Below, piece by piece: positions 1 through 8,980 of a stretch of DNA of 64,000 bases. The stretch is from Flavimaribacter sediminis (GTDB taxonomy: Bacteria; Pseudomonadota; Alphaproteobacteria; Rhizobiales; Rhizobiaceae), in contig NZ_JAICBX010000001.1 in the NCBI RefSeq assembly GCF_019492055.1, positions 868,001 to 932,000 of the forward strand, written 5' to 3'. Position 1 is the stretch's first letter. The number at the start of each line of letters is the position of its first letter. The notes under the pieces were generated by a model. It worked only from the letters and a program-made list of their open reading frames with translations. It did not search any database and was not told the DNA's origin. Both the position numbers and the translations under genes were made by a program.

Positions 1-129
1 AGGCTTTTGCGGGCCATCAATGCAGGACATGCCGACAAGGCGCGCGAGATCATGTATGTCCACATGGTGGAGGCCGAGAAATACATGCTCGAAATGGCCG
101 CCATCCGGGCGCCCGGAGAAAACGATTGA
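1..129 (+). CDS. C-terminal end of a GntR-family regulator (partial)
   Basis: Only the last 42 codons lie in the window; the reading frame is open from base 1 to a TGA. The peptide has the closing helix of an FCD ligand-binding domain: a run of the type 'AINAGHADKAREIMYVHM', which matches the 'AI..GD..KAR..M..H' signature that ends FadR/VanR-type GntR regulators, and it carries the last metal-ligand histidine of that domain. The winged-helix part is outside the window. It lies directly upstream of the M42 peptidase on the same strand, so it may regulate that gene or the divergent operon further on; this is inference. The family assignment rests on a short stretch and is moderately sure. Confidence 0.6.
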   Translation, partial: RLLRAINAGHADKAREIMYVHMVEAEKYMLEMAAIRAPGEND

Positions 130-240
130 GGCTTCCGGGGAGGTTGGGGCTGACAGCCACGGAGCAATTTGCAAGAATGGCGCTCCACGCTATCCCGTAT
201 TTCACAGCACGAATTAGAAAAGAAAGACTACGGAGGATAA

Positions 241-1410
241 ATGCCACGCCTGAATATCGACAGTGAGTATCTGGCGGACACGCTGGATAAACTTCTGCAT
301 ATTCCAAGCCCCACCGGATACACGGACAACATCGTCCGGTTCGTCTCAAAACAATTAATCGAACTTGGGCTTCAGGTGGAATTGACGCGCAGGGGCGCGA
401 TAAAGGCTGTTCGTCAGGGCAAGCGTCCGGAGGGCGCCCGCGCGATCGTATCCCATCTCGACACGCTCGGGGCACAGGTCAAGTTTCTCAAGAGCAACGG
501 CCGCGTTTCGCTGGTCCCGATCGGGCACTGGTCGTCGCGCTTTGCCGAAGGCGCGCGCGCGACCGTGTTCAGTTCCAAGGGCGGCTATCGCGGCACCATT
601 CTGCCCATCAAGGCTTCGGGACACACGTTCAACGAGGAAATCGACACGTTGCCGGTGGCGTGGGAGAACGTCGAGATGCGTATCGACGCCATGTCTCGCA
701 ACGAGGAGCATCTGGATCGTCTCGGCATCGAGGTCGGAGACATTGTCGCGATCGATCCGCAGCCGGAATTTCTCGATAATGGCTACATCGTTTCGCGACA
801 CCTCGACAACAAGGCCGGCGTGGCGGTCATGCTTGCGTCTCTCAAGGCCATGCAGGATCAGCAACTCAAGACGCCTGTCGACATACACTTTCTGTTTTCC
901 ATCGCTGAGGAGGTCGGTGTCGGCGCCGCCTCGATCGTGTCTCCCAACGTCGCGTCGATGATCGCAATCGACAACGGCACGACCGCTCCAGGGCAGAACT
1001 CCGACGAGTTCGGCGTCACGATCGCCATGGCGGATCAGACCGGGCCGTTCGACTACCACCTGACCAAGAAGATGGCCGAGCTCTGTCAGAAGAATGATAT
1101 TCGTTATCAAAAGGATATATTCAAATATTACCGATCTGATTCAGCCAGCGCCATCGAAGCCGGAGCGGATGTGCGCACCTGCCTCATCACGTTCGGCATC
1201 GACGCGTCGCATGGCTACGAGCGTATCCATCTGCATGCATTGAGATCGCTCGCCGAACTGGTGACGGCCTATGTTTCGAGCACGGTCAAGATCAAGCGGG
1301 ACTTCGAGGAGCACGGAGAACTCAACGGATTTACCCGTCAGTCAACCGGAGAAGCCGAACAGGAACTCTCCGTCGACGTCGAGGAAGAGGAACTCGGCGC
1401 ACAGACCTAG
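241..1410 (+). CDS. M42-family metallopeptidase, NAGGN osmoprotectant-system type
   Basis: A dinuclear-zinc aminopeptidase-like hydrolase, 389 residues, cytoplasmic. Expected M42 ligands are all visible: His72 and Asp74 (SHLDTLG), Asp189 (RHLDNKAG), the catalytic Glu223 and ligand Glu224 (AEEVG), Asp244 (AIDNG) and His324 (DASHGYE). The stretch around residues 118-135 (RGTILPIKASGHTFNEEID) and 'GPFDYHLTKK' resemble the M42 peptidase that accompanies N-acetylglutaminylglutamine amide synthesis (TIGR03106), more than the glucanase-type M42 enzymes. The ATG has a good GGAGG at 232-236. A glutamate-rich tail of about 35 residues follows the catalytic core. No partner biosynthetic genes for that osmolyte are present here, so its substrate may instead be peptides imported by the neighbouring Dpp transporter. 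Fold is secure; substrate is not. Confidence 0.85.
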   Translation: MPRLNIDSEYLADTLDKLLHIPSPTGYTDNIVRFVSKQLIELGLQVELTRRGAIKAVRQGKRPEGARAIVSHLDTLGAQVKFLKSNGRVSLVPIGHWSSRFAEGARATVFSSKGGYRGTILPIKASGHTFNEEIDTLPVAWENVEMRIDAMSRNEEHLDRLGIEVGDIVAIDPQPEFLDNGYIVSRHLDNKAGVAVMLASLKAMQDQQLKTPVDIHFLFSIAEEVGVGAASIVSPNVASMIAIDNGTTAPGQNSDEFGVTIAMADQTGPFDYHLTKKMAELCQKNDIRYQKDIFKYYRSDSASAIEAGADVRTCLITFGIDASHGYERIHLHALRSLAELVTAYVSSTVKIKRDFEEHGELNGFTRQSTGEAEQELSVDVEEEELGAQT

Positions 1411-1411
1411 G

Positions 1412-2851
1412 TCAAACGATTGCCGGAATTTCAGCAAGGGTTTTGGCAAGCCGGCGAGGACCGTCCGGCTGGCCGATGGCGCGCACAGAAGCGATCAACC
1501 GGTCCTGGGCCTCGACATCGAGAGCCGCACAACACGCGCGAAATTTTTCTTCGAGGTCAGAGTCGCTCATGGGCAGCAGCGGTCCGCCACGATAGCGCGT
1601 GTCGGCCTCGGCTTCCAGGCGTCCCCCGTCCTTCAGATGGAATACGACCCGCGAACGTATCAGGTCAAAGCCCTTGGCGTTGATCTTCGGATCGACCGCA
1701 GTTGATATCCGCTTTTGCATATTCTGGAATGCTGGCGCGCAGACGACGTCGTCCTCGAATTCAGGAAGGCCGGCGCTGCGGCGCAGAACCAGCATTGAAA
1801 TCAAGGCAGCCATCGAGAATTTCGCCTGGAGGCCGTTTTTGGCGACGGCGTAGCGGATCGGATTCAGGATATTGTCTCCGGCGAAGAATTCGATTCTTTC
1901 AACGTTCTCAGGCGCGACGTCATTGTCGATGACCAGCTTGCGGACCATGTCCATGGCCTGGTGGGTAAGGATCCCGCTGGGGTAGGGCTTTATGCTGACG
2001 CCGGGATCGACGATCGACCACGTCCGTCCCATCCCCTGATCCAGTTTTTCGAGCGAGAAGCCGTTGGCGAGCACGGCCGCGAATCCCCATTTGCCGTCCA
2101 GGGCGTCAGGATCCGCGGTGAAGCCGCGCTTCGCCATCAATGCGGCCAGGACTCCGTTTTCCGATGCCCGTCCGACATGCCAGGGTTTGGCCATCGTGCC
2201 GAAGCTGCACCTCACGCCCGCCGCCATGCTTGCGGCAAGGCCAAGCGCGTGGCGCATCTCCGTTTCGTTGAGTTCCAGAAGCCAGGCGGCCGTTGTCGCC
2301 GCGCCGAAGGTAGCCACGGTGCCTGAGGAATGATGTCCGCGCAGGTAATGCTCGGGCTTCAGCCATTCCGAGATTTTGCAGGAAACCTCGAAACCAATGT
2401 TGAAGGCGGCGAGAAACCGATCGCCGTCCACATGTCCCAACATCTGTGAAACGGAAAGCGCTGAGGAGAGGGGAGCGGTCGTCGGGTGCGTCAGCAATCC
2501 GTAAACATGGTTCGGGTCATGGCTTACCTGAGTGTCGTCAAAATCGTGCGCATGGGCGGATATACCGAAAGCGCGTGCTGCGACCTGCGCGGGGACCTGT
2601 TTCCGCCCGGCGCCCAGCAGAAAGGAGTCTTCGCGCCCCCCGTCGGAGGCTGCCATCGAGACAACAATGCGCGTGGCCTCGTCGCTCAAACCCGCAACGT
2701 AAAGGCCGACCGTGTCCAGCATGCATCTTTTCGCAATTTCGAGAGCTTCAGTCGGAACGTTAGCGAATCCGGTGGAAAGCGCGAAGCTGACAGCCTGTTG
2801 CGTCACATTGGTATCAAACGACTGAAAATCTTGTTTTTTCTCGATTGTCAC
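1412..2851 (-). CDS. MmgE/PrpD family protein
   Basis: A 479-residue member of the MmgE/PrpD fold (2-methylcitrate dehydratase, cis-aconitate decarboxylase, iminodisuccinate epimerase). It shows the family's N-terminal alpha-helical domain with 'CMLDTVGLYVAG' near residue 43, the 'HAHDFDDT' motif near 100, and a smaller C-terminal domain. The start is GTG, preceded by GAGAGGAAA about 10 bases upstream. It ends one base after the M42 gene, which is convergent. It is divergent from the GntR gene and shares an intergenic region containing a GntR-like palindrome, so it is probably controlled by that regulator. No propionate or methylcitrate genes are nearby, so a role as PrpD is unlikely; a small-acid dehydratase or epimerase is as far as the sequence allows. 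Confidence 0.85.
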   Translation of the reverse strand: MTIEKKQDFQSFDTNVTQQAVSFALSTGFANVPTEALEIAKRCMLDTVGLYVAGLSDEATRIVVSMAASDGGREDSFLLGAGRKQVPAQVAARAFGISAHAHDFDDTQVSHDPNHVYGLLTHPTTAPLSSALSVSQMLGHVDGDRFLAAFNIGFEVSCKISEWLKPEHYLRGHHSSGTVATFGAATTAAWLLELNETEMRHALGLAASMAAGVRCSFGTMAKPWHVGRASENGVLAALMAKRGFTADPDALDGKWGFAAVLANGFSLEKLDQGMGRTWSIVDPGVSIKPYPSGILTHQAMDMVRKLVIDNDVAPENVERIEFFAGDNILNPIRYAVAKNGLQAKFSMAALISMLVLRRSAGLPEFEDDVVCAPAFQNMQKRISTAVDPKINAKGFDLIRSRVVFHLKDGGRLEAEADTRYRGGPLLPMSDSDLEEKFRACCAALDVEAQDRLIASVRAIGQPDGPRRLAKTLAEIPAIV

Positions 2852-2902
2852 TACCGCGTTTCCTCTCGATTGCGCACAGGTCTCTGTGTCTTCAAATATT
2901 AA

Positions 2903-2914
2903 ATTGTTGACAAT
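2903..2914. promoter_or_regulatory. Candidate GntR/FadR-type operator
   Basis: A perfect palindrome ATTGT-TG-ACAAT lies between the divergent MmgE/PrpD and GntR genes, about 50 bases before either start. It fits the T-N-G-T-N(0-3)-A-C-N-A pattern known for FadR-subfamily GntR regulators. It probably mediates autoregulation of the GntR gene and control of the divergent gene. The match is seen in sequence; binding is inferred. Confidence 0.5.
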
Positions 2915-2965
2915 CTTGGATCATTAATCGACGATATGCAAGACGAATACGAGGAATTCTGACTG

Positions 2966-3649
2966 ATGTCCGACATCGATCTTCTGGCCCTTCGACAAAG
3001 CAGCACGCTTTCGGAACTGGTCGCAGACAAGATGGAAAAGCTGATTCTGAGCGGCAAACTTGCGGCCGGTGAGCGGATCAATGAAGCCGTTCTCGCCAAG
3101 GAGCTTGGCGTGAGTCGCGGTCCCGTGCGGGAGGCTTCGATGTTGCTGACCAGCAGGGGGCTGGTGGAGTTCATCGCCTTCCGGGGCGCTTTCGTGCGGA
3201 AGATCAGCCGGGCGGAATTGCTGGAGATCTACGACCTGCGCGCCGTGTTGACCGGTCAGGCCTGCTACCTTGCTGCGCTCAAGGCCGGAGGCAATGCGGG
3301 GCCGTTGAATGATCTTCACGATCGCATGGAAAAGGCGGCCGACAGCAACAAGGCCGACAGATACTACGAACTCAACCTAAAATTCCATGAATGTCTGGTC
3401 GACATGGCCGGCAGTTCGCGACTCAGAACGATGATCGATTCACTCGTCAACGAGATGCATCTCTATCGGCAGGTCTCTCTGCGGAGCCATCCGGATATGG
3501 CGCAGTCGAACCGGGAGCACCGGGCGATCCTGGACGCGATCATCCAGGGCGATGCGGAAAAAGCGCGCAAACTCGGCGAAGCGCATGTGCGCGCCGGCAA
3601 GCAAAGGTTCGAGGCGGCAGGCGCGGAAACGCTTGTCGAGGACGAATAG
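2966..3649 (+). CDS. GntR-family transcriptional regulator (FadR/FCD type)
   Basis: A 227-residue DNA-binding repressor or activator. Residues about 10-75 form the winged helix-turn-helix (KMEKLILSGKLAAGERINE, then 'ELGVSRGPVREA', the recognition helix). Residues about 85-215 form the FCD effector domain, with 'LNLKFHECLVDMAG' and 'EHRAILDAIIQGDAEKA' supplying the Asp/His metal-ligand pattern typical of regulators that bind small carboxylates. It sits 36 bases before the binding-protein gene of the Dpp-type operon, in the same direction, and is divergent from the MmgE/PrpD gene. It is the obvious local regulator of both; the ligand is unknown but probably relates to the imported substrate. 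Confidence 0.92.
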   Translation: MSDIDLLALRQSSTLSELVADKMEKLILSGKLAAGERINEAVLAKELGVSRGPVREASMLLTSRGLVEFIAFRGAFVRKISRAELLEIYDLRAVLTGQACYLAALKAGGNAGPLNDLHDRMEKAADSNKADRYYELNLKFHECLVDMAGSSRLRTMIDSLVNEMHLYRQVSLRSHPDMAQSNREHRAILDAIIQGDAEKARKLGEAHVRAGKQRFEAAGAETLVEDE

Positions 3650-3685
3650 CATTGACTTGAATTGATATTGAAAGGGAGGAACATC

Positions 3686-5263
3686 ATGAAAATGAAGAGT
3701 ATTATGGCGGCCCTAGGTCTGGCCGCCATGACTGCGGTCGCGCAACCGGGCATATCGGTTGCGGAAGACGTGGTCATTGGAGTGCGCACGGAAGCGGCTT
3801 CGGTCGATCCGCACTTTTCCTATGTGGCGACCAGCAAGGCCGCGGTCACGAATATCTTTGATACGCTGATCATGCGCGACAAGGATCTGCAACTGACCCC
3901 GGCGCTCGCGACATCCTGGGAGCATATCGGCGACGGCGTCTGGGAATTGAAGCTTCGTGAAGGCGTAAAATGGCACGACGGCGAGCCGTTCACCGCCGAA
4001 GACGTGCTCTTTACTTTCGAGCGTGCGCCGAATGTCCCCAACAGCCCCGCGCCTTTCGGGCAATTTCTGTCGCAGATATCGGAGGCCAAGGCGGTCGACG
4101 ACCATACGATTCATATAACGACTCGCAACCCTTCGCCGCAGATCCTCTTCGATCTCGCCGAAGTTCCGATTGTCTCGAAACACGCGGGCGAGGGAGCGGC
4201 AACGGCTGACTACAATGACGGCAAGGCGACCATCGGTACGGGGCCGTTCAAATTCGTGTCCTGGCAGCCGGGCGGCACGCTCAGGCTGGCGCGCAATGAT
4301 GATTATTGGGCCGGGCCGTCGGAATTCGAGAACATCGACATCGTCGCAATGCCAAACGACGCAAGTCGTGTCGCCGCGCTGTTGTCGGGCGATGTCGATC
4401 TGATCGATTCGGTTCCGCCCGAGAGCTACGAGACACTGGAAAAAGACGACGGTCTGGAGATCTGGAAAACGCCGGACGTTTACACCGCCTATCTGCACAT
4501 GGACACCGACCGAGAAGTCTCGCCATTCATCACGGCCAAGGACGGTTCGGAGATCAAGAATCCCTTGCTTAATCCGAAGGTGCGCGAAGCGCTTTCGCTC
4601 GCAATAAATCGCCAGGCGATTATCGATCGTCTGATGAACGGGCTGGCGCAGCCGGCGGGCCAGCTGGCGGGGCCGACAATGACGGGTTTCAATCCGGACA
4701 TCGAACCGGGAGCCTATGATCCGGAAAAGGCCAAGGTCTTGTTGAAAGAGGCCGGCTATGAAGATGGCTTCAAGATTACCCTGCACGGGCCAAACAACCG
4801 CTACGTCGCCGACGCCCAGATTGTGCAGGCGCTCGCCCAGATGTTCGAGCGCATCGGTATTGAGACCGAGGTCGAGACGATGCCGGCCAACGTTTTCTTC
4901 CCACGCGGCAGCAATCGGGAGTTCTCGATCTTCTTCCTGGCATGGGGGTCAGCGCAGGGGACTGCTTGGCATGGACTGCGCGGCGTCCTGATGACCTACG
5001 ACAAGGAGAAGGGATATGGCCCGTCCAATCGCGGCCGCTATTCCAATCCGGAAGTCGACAGGCTGACGATCGAATCCATGTCGACCTTCGATGTCGATGA
5101 GGCCGCGCGTCTCTCTGCAGAAGCGGCGGGTGTCGCGTTCCGTGATTTCGCGATCATTCCGATGCACTATCAGATGAATGTCTGGGCGTCGAAGAAGGGC
5201 TTCGAATACGAGCCGCGGCAGGACCAGATGACGCTTGCATACGGACTTTCCACGCAGCAATGA
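3686..5263 (+). CDS. Dipeptide/oligopeptide-type ABC transporter substrate-binding protein (SBP family 5)
   Basis: A periplasmic solute receptor of about 525 residues, first structural gene of the transporter operon. It starts with a Sec signal peptide (MKMKSIMAALGLAAMT..., cleavage probably near residue 24) and continues with the SBP_bac_5 signature 'WELKLREGVKWHDGEPFTA'. The ATG at 3686 is preferred over an in-frame TTG 24 bases earlier because it is preceded by GGGAGG at 3674-3679 and opens directly on the signal peptide. Its TGA overlaps the ATG of the CocE-like hydrolase by four bases. Family 5 receptors bind peptides, but also nickel, opines or glycosides, so the ligand is not determined. 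Confidence 0.92.
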   Translation: MKMKSIMAALGLAAMTAVAQPGISVAEDVVIGVRTEAASVDPHFSYVATSKAAVTNIFDTLIMRDKDLQLTPALATSWEHIGDGVWELKLREGVKWHDGEPFTAEDVLFTFERAPNVPNSPAPFGQFLSQISEAKAVDDHTIHITTRNPSPQILFDLAEVPIVSKHAGEGAATADYNDGKATIGTGPFKFVSWQPGGTLRLARNDDYWAGPSEFENIDIVAMPNDASRVAALLSGDVDLIDSVPPESYETLEKDDGLEIWKTPDVYTAYLHMDTDREVSPFITAKDGSEIKNPLLNPKVREALSLAINRQAIIDRLMNGLAQPAGQLAGPTMTGFNPDIEPGAYDPEKAKVLLKEAGYEDGFKITLHGPNNRYVADAQIVQALAQMFERIGIETEVETMPANVFFPRGSNREFSIFFLAWGSAQGTAWHGLRGVLMTYDKEKGYGPSNRGRYSNPEVDRLTIESMSTFDVDEAARLSAEAAGVAFRDFAIIPMHYQMNVWASKKGFEYEPRQDQMTLAYGLSTQQ

Positions 5264-7068
5264 CCGTTCACGATGGAACGATACAAGAAATGAAGGACGC
5301 AGCTTCACGCTGCGTCTTCTCCGTGCCAATGCGCGACGGAGTGCAGTTGGCGCTTGATGTCTATGGACCGCTGGAGCAACGTCGACCCGTCGTGCTTGAA
5401 CGCACGCCCTATGGCCGGCGTCGCACCGACCAGTCGGAGCGATACGCCGGCATGGAGAAATCGCTGCCGAGGGATCGCGTCGCGGAACGCTTCGTGGAGG
5501 CGGGCTTCATCTATGCTGTGCAGGACTGCCGTGGTTGTGGCGATTCCGAAGGGCGTTTCTCAAAATATCTGCAAGAGCCAAAGGACGGGGCGGACACGAT
5601 TGGCTGGCTGCGGCGTCAGGCGTGGTGCGACGGGTTCGTGGCGATGACCGGCTTCTCTTATGGCGCTGCTTGCCAGATGTCGGTGGTGGGTTTCGAGCAG
5701 GAGGAACCGAACGCTGTGACGCCGGATTGCGGCGGGTTTTCCGACGCCTATCGAAGCGGTATCCGGCAAGGCGGCGCGCTGGCGATGAAACAGGCGACGT
5801 GGGCGCACGCGCAGGCGATCCGCGACCTTGTCGCTTCGGGCAATGTCGAGGCCGCCGATGTGCTGAGAGCGCAGGATCTTCAACACTGGCTGTTGGACAG
5901 CCCCTGGATTGCGGGGCATTCGCCGCTGGAAAGCGCGGTGGAGCACCGCGATAATCTCGCCGCATTCTGGCAGGCTGGCGAAGATTCGGACTTCTGGCGC
6001 GCGCCCGGCTTGTGGACAGACAAGGCAAAGCTGGCGCAGAGCCGAACTCCGTCTTTCTTCGTGACGAGCTGGTTCGATACGTCTTCGGTTTCGGTGATCG
6101 AGAATTTCCAGGCGATGCGCGACGCGCCGAATCGTCTTGTAATCGGGCCGTGGGATCATGGCGCCCGGTTCACGAACGTCAGCGGCGGCGTTGATTTTGG
6201 CCGGCGATCCGTTCCGGAGAATGGCCTGGTCGGCTCGATGCTAGATCTGCGCCTCGAATGGCTGCGGGCCGTGCGCGACGGGCAGGCGCTGCCGCTGGGC
6301 GTCACTTATTTCGAGATGGGCGGCGGCGACGGCGGTCTCGATGCGAACGGTTGTATCCGGCATGGTGGGCGATGGCGCAAGGCCGCGTCATGGCCCCCGG
6401 ATGATTGTCGGGCAATGACGCTGCAGCTTTCGGAAGGGCGTCTGGACACAGACCGGGTTACCGCCGAACCGTCGCGTTGGATCAGCGATCCCGGCAGTCC
6501 CGTTCCGACGCTCGGCGGAGCCATCAATTCGGGTGAGCCCGTCATGTCGGGGGGCATGTGGGACCAGAACGCTGTCTTTGCCATCGTGGAGGACGCAGGA
6601 GGAATCCGCTGTCAGCGAGACGATGTTCTTGTATTCATGAGCGCGCCACTTGAGGAAGATGTCGTGATCGCCGGCGCGCCCTTTGTCGACGTCCATGTTT
6701 CCGCGGATCGTCCGGATGTGGACATCACCATGAAGCTGATCGACTGCTATCCGGGCGGTCCTGCGCTGAACCTCTCAGACGGCATTCTGCGTCTTCGCTA
6801 CCGGGAGGGTTTCGATGCGGCAGTCCTGTTGACGCCTTCCGAGATTGTGTCGGCGCGCGTCATCGGCACGCCCTGCGCCAACCTGTTCAAACGGGGGCAC
6901 CGCATTCGCGTTGACATCGCAGCGAGCAATTTCCCCAATTTCGACATCAATCCGCAGACGGGCGGCCCGCAGGGTATCCCGCAACAGCGCCAGATTGCTG
7001 AAATAAAGCTCCATTCGACGGCCGGCCAGCCGTCCTTGCTGACGCTTCCGGTGAGGACCGTTCAATGA
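5260..7068 (+). CDS. CocE/NonD family hydrolase (X-Pro dipeptidyl-peptidase S15-like)
   Basis: A 602-residue serine hydrolase with an alpha/beta-hydrolase core and a C-terminal jelly-roll, as in X-Pro dipeptidyl-peptidase, cocaine esterase and glutaryl-7-ACA acylase. The nucleophile is Ser133 in 'GFSYGA'; the acid and base are probably in 'SWFDTSS' and 'GPWDHGA'. There is no signal peptide, so it should act in the cytoplasm. It is embedded between the binding protein and permease genes, with ATGA overlaps at both ends, so it is translationally coupled to the importer. This context suggests it cleaves the imported compound, for example an acyl-amino acid, ester or proline peptide. The exact bond cleaved cannot be read from sequence. 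Confidence 0.9.
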   Translation: MTVHDGTIQEMKDAASRCVFSVPMRDGVQLALDVYGPLEQRRPVVLERTPYGRRRTDQSERYAGMEKSLPRDRVAERFVEAGFIYAVQDCRGCGDSEGRFSKYLQEPKDGADTIGWLRRQAWCDGFVAMTGFSYGAACQMSVVGFEQEEPNAVTPDCGGFSDAYRSGIRQGGALAMKQATWAHAQAIRDLVASGNVEAADVLRAQDLQHWLLDSPWIAGHSPLESAVEHRDNLAAFWQAGEDSDFWRAPGLWTDKAKLAQSRTPSFFVTSWFDTSSVSVIENFQAMRDAPNRLVIGPWDHGARFTNVSGGVDFGRRSVPENGLVGSMLDLRLEWLRAVRDGQALPLGVTYFEMGGGDGGLDANGCIRHGGRWRKAASWPPDDCRAMTLQLSEGRLDTDRVTAEPSRWISDPGSPVPTLGGAINSGEPVMSGGMWDQNAVFAIVEDAGGIRCQRDDVLVFMSAPLEEDVVIAGAPFVDVHVSADRPDVDITMKLIDCYPGGPALNLSDGILRLRYREGFDAAVLLTPSEIVSARVIGTPCANLFKRGHRIRVDIAASNFPNFDINPQTGGPQGIPQQRQIAEIKLHSTAGQPSLLTLPVRTVQ

Positions 7069-8042
7069 TCGCCTTCATCATACAGCGTGTCTTCCAGGGC
7101 GCCGCGGTGGTCCTCGCCATGTCGCTCATCGTATTCGTCGGCGTCTACGCAATCGGCGACCCGGTCGAGATCCTGATCAATCCGGACGCCGACCAGCAGA
7201 CCAGAGAGGCCGTCAGACAGTCTCTCGGGCTCGATAAGCCGTTGTGGATGCAGTATCTGTACTTCGTCAAATCTGCGCTGCATGGCGATCTCGGAACCTC
7301 GTTTGTCTTCAACATTCCGGCGATCCAGCTCATTCTCCAACGCCTGCCGGCGACGCTCGAACTGGCCCTGACGGCGACGGTTCTGGCCATCCTGCTCGGG
7401 ATCCCGCTCGGCCTCGTCAGCGGATTGAACGACAAGCGGTGGTATTCCCGCATGATCATGGCTGGTTCCATTCTCGGGTTCTCACTTCCGACCTTCTGGG
7501 TCGGCCTCATCCTGATCCTTGTCTTCGGCGTATGGCTTGGCTGGTTGCCAGTGTACGGGCGCGGCGACACGGTGCGGTTTCTTGGCGTGGAGTGGAGCAT
7601 CTTCACGCTCGATGGCCTCAGGCACATCATCTTGCCGGCGTTCAATCTTGCGCTGTTCAAGATCGCGCTCTTCATCCGGTTGACCCGTGCGGGAGTCATG
7701 GAAGTGGTCAATCAGGATTATATCCGCTTTGCAAACGCCATGGGCATCAGGAAGGCGCGGTTGCTGTGGCGGCATATTCTCAAGAACATCATGATACCCA
7801 TCGTCACGGTGATCGGCATCGAATTCGGATCCGTGGTCGCCTTCGCTGTCGTCACTGAGTCCATCTTCAACTGGCCCGGCATGGGCAAGCTGATCATCGA
7901 GTCCATCAACCATCTCGATCGTCCGGTGATCGTCGCTTACCTAATGGTCATCGTCGTGATGTTCGTCATCATTAATCTGCTCGTTGACCTGCTTTACGCG
8001 GGTCTCGATCCGCGGGTCAGGCTGGGGAGCAGCAATCGATGA
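7065..8042 (+). CDS. Peptide-type ABC transporter permease (DppB-like)
   Basis: An integral inner-membrane subunit of 325 residues. It has the DppB architecture: an N-terminal transmembrane helix (MIAFIIQRVFQGAAVVLAMS), a periplasmic stretch, then five more helices, and the EAA-like cytoplasmic loop 'YIRFANAMGIRKARLLWRH' that docks to the ATPase. It overlaps both neighbours by four bases (ATGA), so all transporter parts are translated as a coupled set. It should pair with the following DppC-like subunit to form the channel. Confidence 0.94.
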   Translation: MIAFIIQRVFQGAAVVLAMSLIVFVGVYAIGDPVEILINPDADQQTREAVRQSLGLDKPLWMQYLYFVKSALHGDLGTSFVFNIPAIQLILQRLPATLELALTATVLAILLGIPLGLVSGLNDKRWYSRMIMAGSILGFSLPTFWVGLILILVFGVWLGWLPVYGRGDTVRFLGVEWSIFTLDGLRHIILPAFNLALFKIALFIRLTRAGVMEVVNQDYIRFANAMGIRKARLLWRHILKNIMIPIVTVIGIEFGSVVAFAVVTESIFNWPGMGKLIIESINHLDRPVIVAYLMVIVVMFVIINLLVDLLYAGLDPRVRLGSSNR

Positions 8043-8980
8043 GCGACCTTGGTCTGAATTCCGGCGCATCGCCCAAATTGGCTGGCCCTTTAAGGGCGCT
8101 CGGCGAAAGATCGCAGAGGCTTCGCAATTTTTTGCTGGAATATTCTCTAAGTCCCATCGCAGTCGTCGGCGGCGGCATACTCATCCTGCTTCTGTTGATC
8201 GCGATATTCGCGCCATGGATCGCGCCGCAAAACCCATATGATCTGGCGAGCCTTTCAATTCTGGATGCGCGGCTGCCGCCCGGTTCCGAGAGCTACGACG
8301 GTTACACCCATTGGCTGGGCACCGACGGGGTCGGACGCGATCTGCTGAGCGCCATCATGTACGGATTGAGGATCTCTTTGAGCGTCGGCGTGGTCAGTTC
8401 AATGTTTGCGCTGGTGATCGGAATGTTTGTCGGTCTGTTCGCAGCATATGCAGGCGGCAGAACCGAGAACATCATCATGCGCATTGTCGATCTCCAGATG
8501 AGTTTTCCCGCAATCCTGATTGCTTTGATCCTGCTCGCAATACTGGGGAGGGGAGCCGAAAAGACGATGATTGCGCTCATCGCCGTGCAATGGGCCTACT
8601 ATGCGCGAACCGTTCGGGCGTCTGCTCTCGTGGAGCGCGAGCGCGAATATATCGAGGCCGCGCGCGGCCTGCGCCTCGGCCATTTCCGGATCGTGTCGCG
8701 CCACTTGCTTCCGAATTGCTTCGCGCCGCTTCTTGTCGTGCTGACAGTGCAGGTGGCCCATGCGATCACGCTGGAGGCGACGCTGAGTTTTCTGGGCATA
8801 GGCCTGCCGGAAACCCAACCGTCGCTCGGCCTGCTGATCGCCAACGGCTACCAGTATCTGCTCAGTGGATCCTACTGGATTTCGATCTTCCCGGGCGTCG
8901 CCCTGTTGATCACGATCCTGTCGATCAACCTGGTTGGCGACAGACTGCGAGAGCTGCTCAATCCGGGGATGAGACGATGA
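8039..8980 (+). CDS. Peptide-type ABC transporter permease (DppC-like)
   Basis: The second channel subunit, 313 residues. It has the N-terminal cytoplasmic segment and first helix typical of DppC (VVGGGILILLLLIAIFAPWI), the family motif 'HWLGTDGVGRDLLSAIMYG' near residues 91-109, and an EAA loop 'YIEAARGLRLGHFRIVSRH'. It overlaps dppB-like and dppD-like genes by four bases each. Assignment by family signature and position is firm; the transported substrate is not known. Confidence 0.94.
   Translation: MSDLGLNSGASPKLAGPLRALGERSQRLRNFLLEYSLSPIAVVGGGILILLLLIAIFAPWIAPQNPYDLASLSILDARLPPGSESYDGYTHWLGTDGVGRDLLSAIMYGLRISLSVGVVSSMFALVIGMFVGLFAAYAGGRTENIIMRIVDLQMSFPAILIALILLAILGRGAEKTMIALIAVQWAYYARTVRASALVEREREYIEAARGLRLGHFRIVSRHLLPNCFAPLLVVLTVQVAHAITLEATLSFLGIGLPETQPSLGLLIANGYQYLLSGSYWISIFPGVALLITILSINLVGDRLRELLNPGMRR

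Noticed and set aside
3713-4786. Long minus-strand open frame opposite the ABC binding-protein gene
   Set aside because: It is fully inside a secure gene on the other strand, with Arg/Asp/His-rich composition typical of antisense translation.
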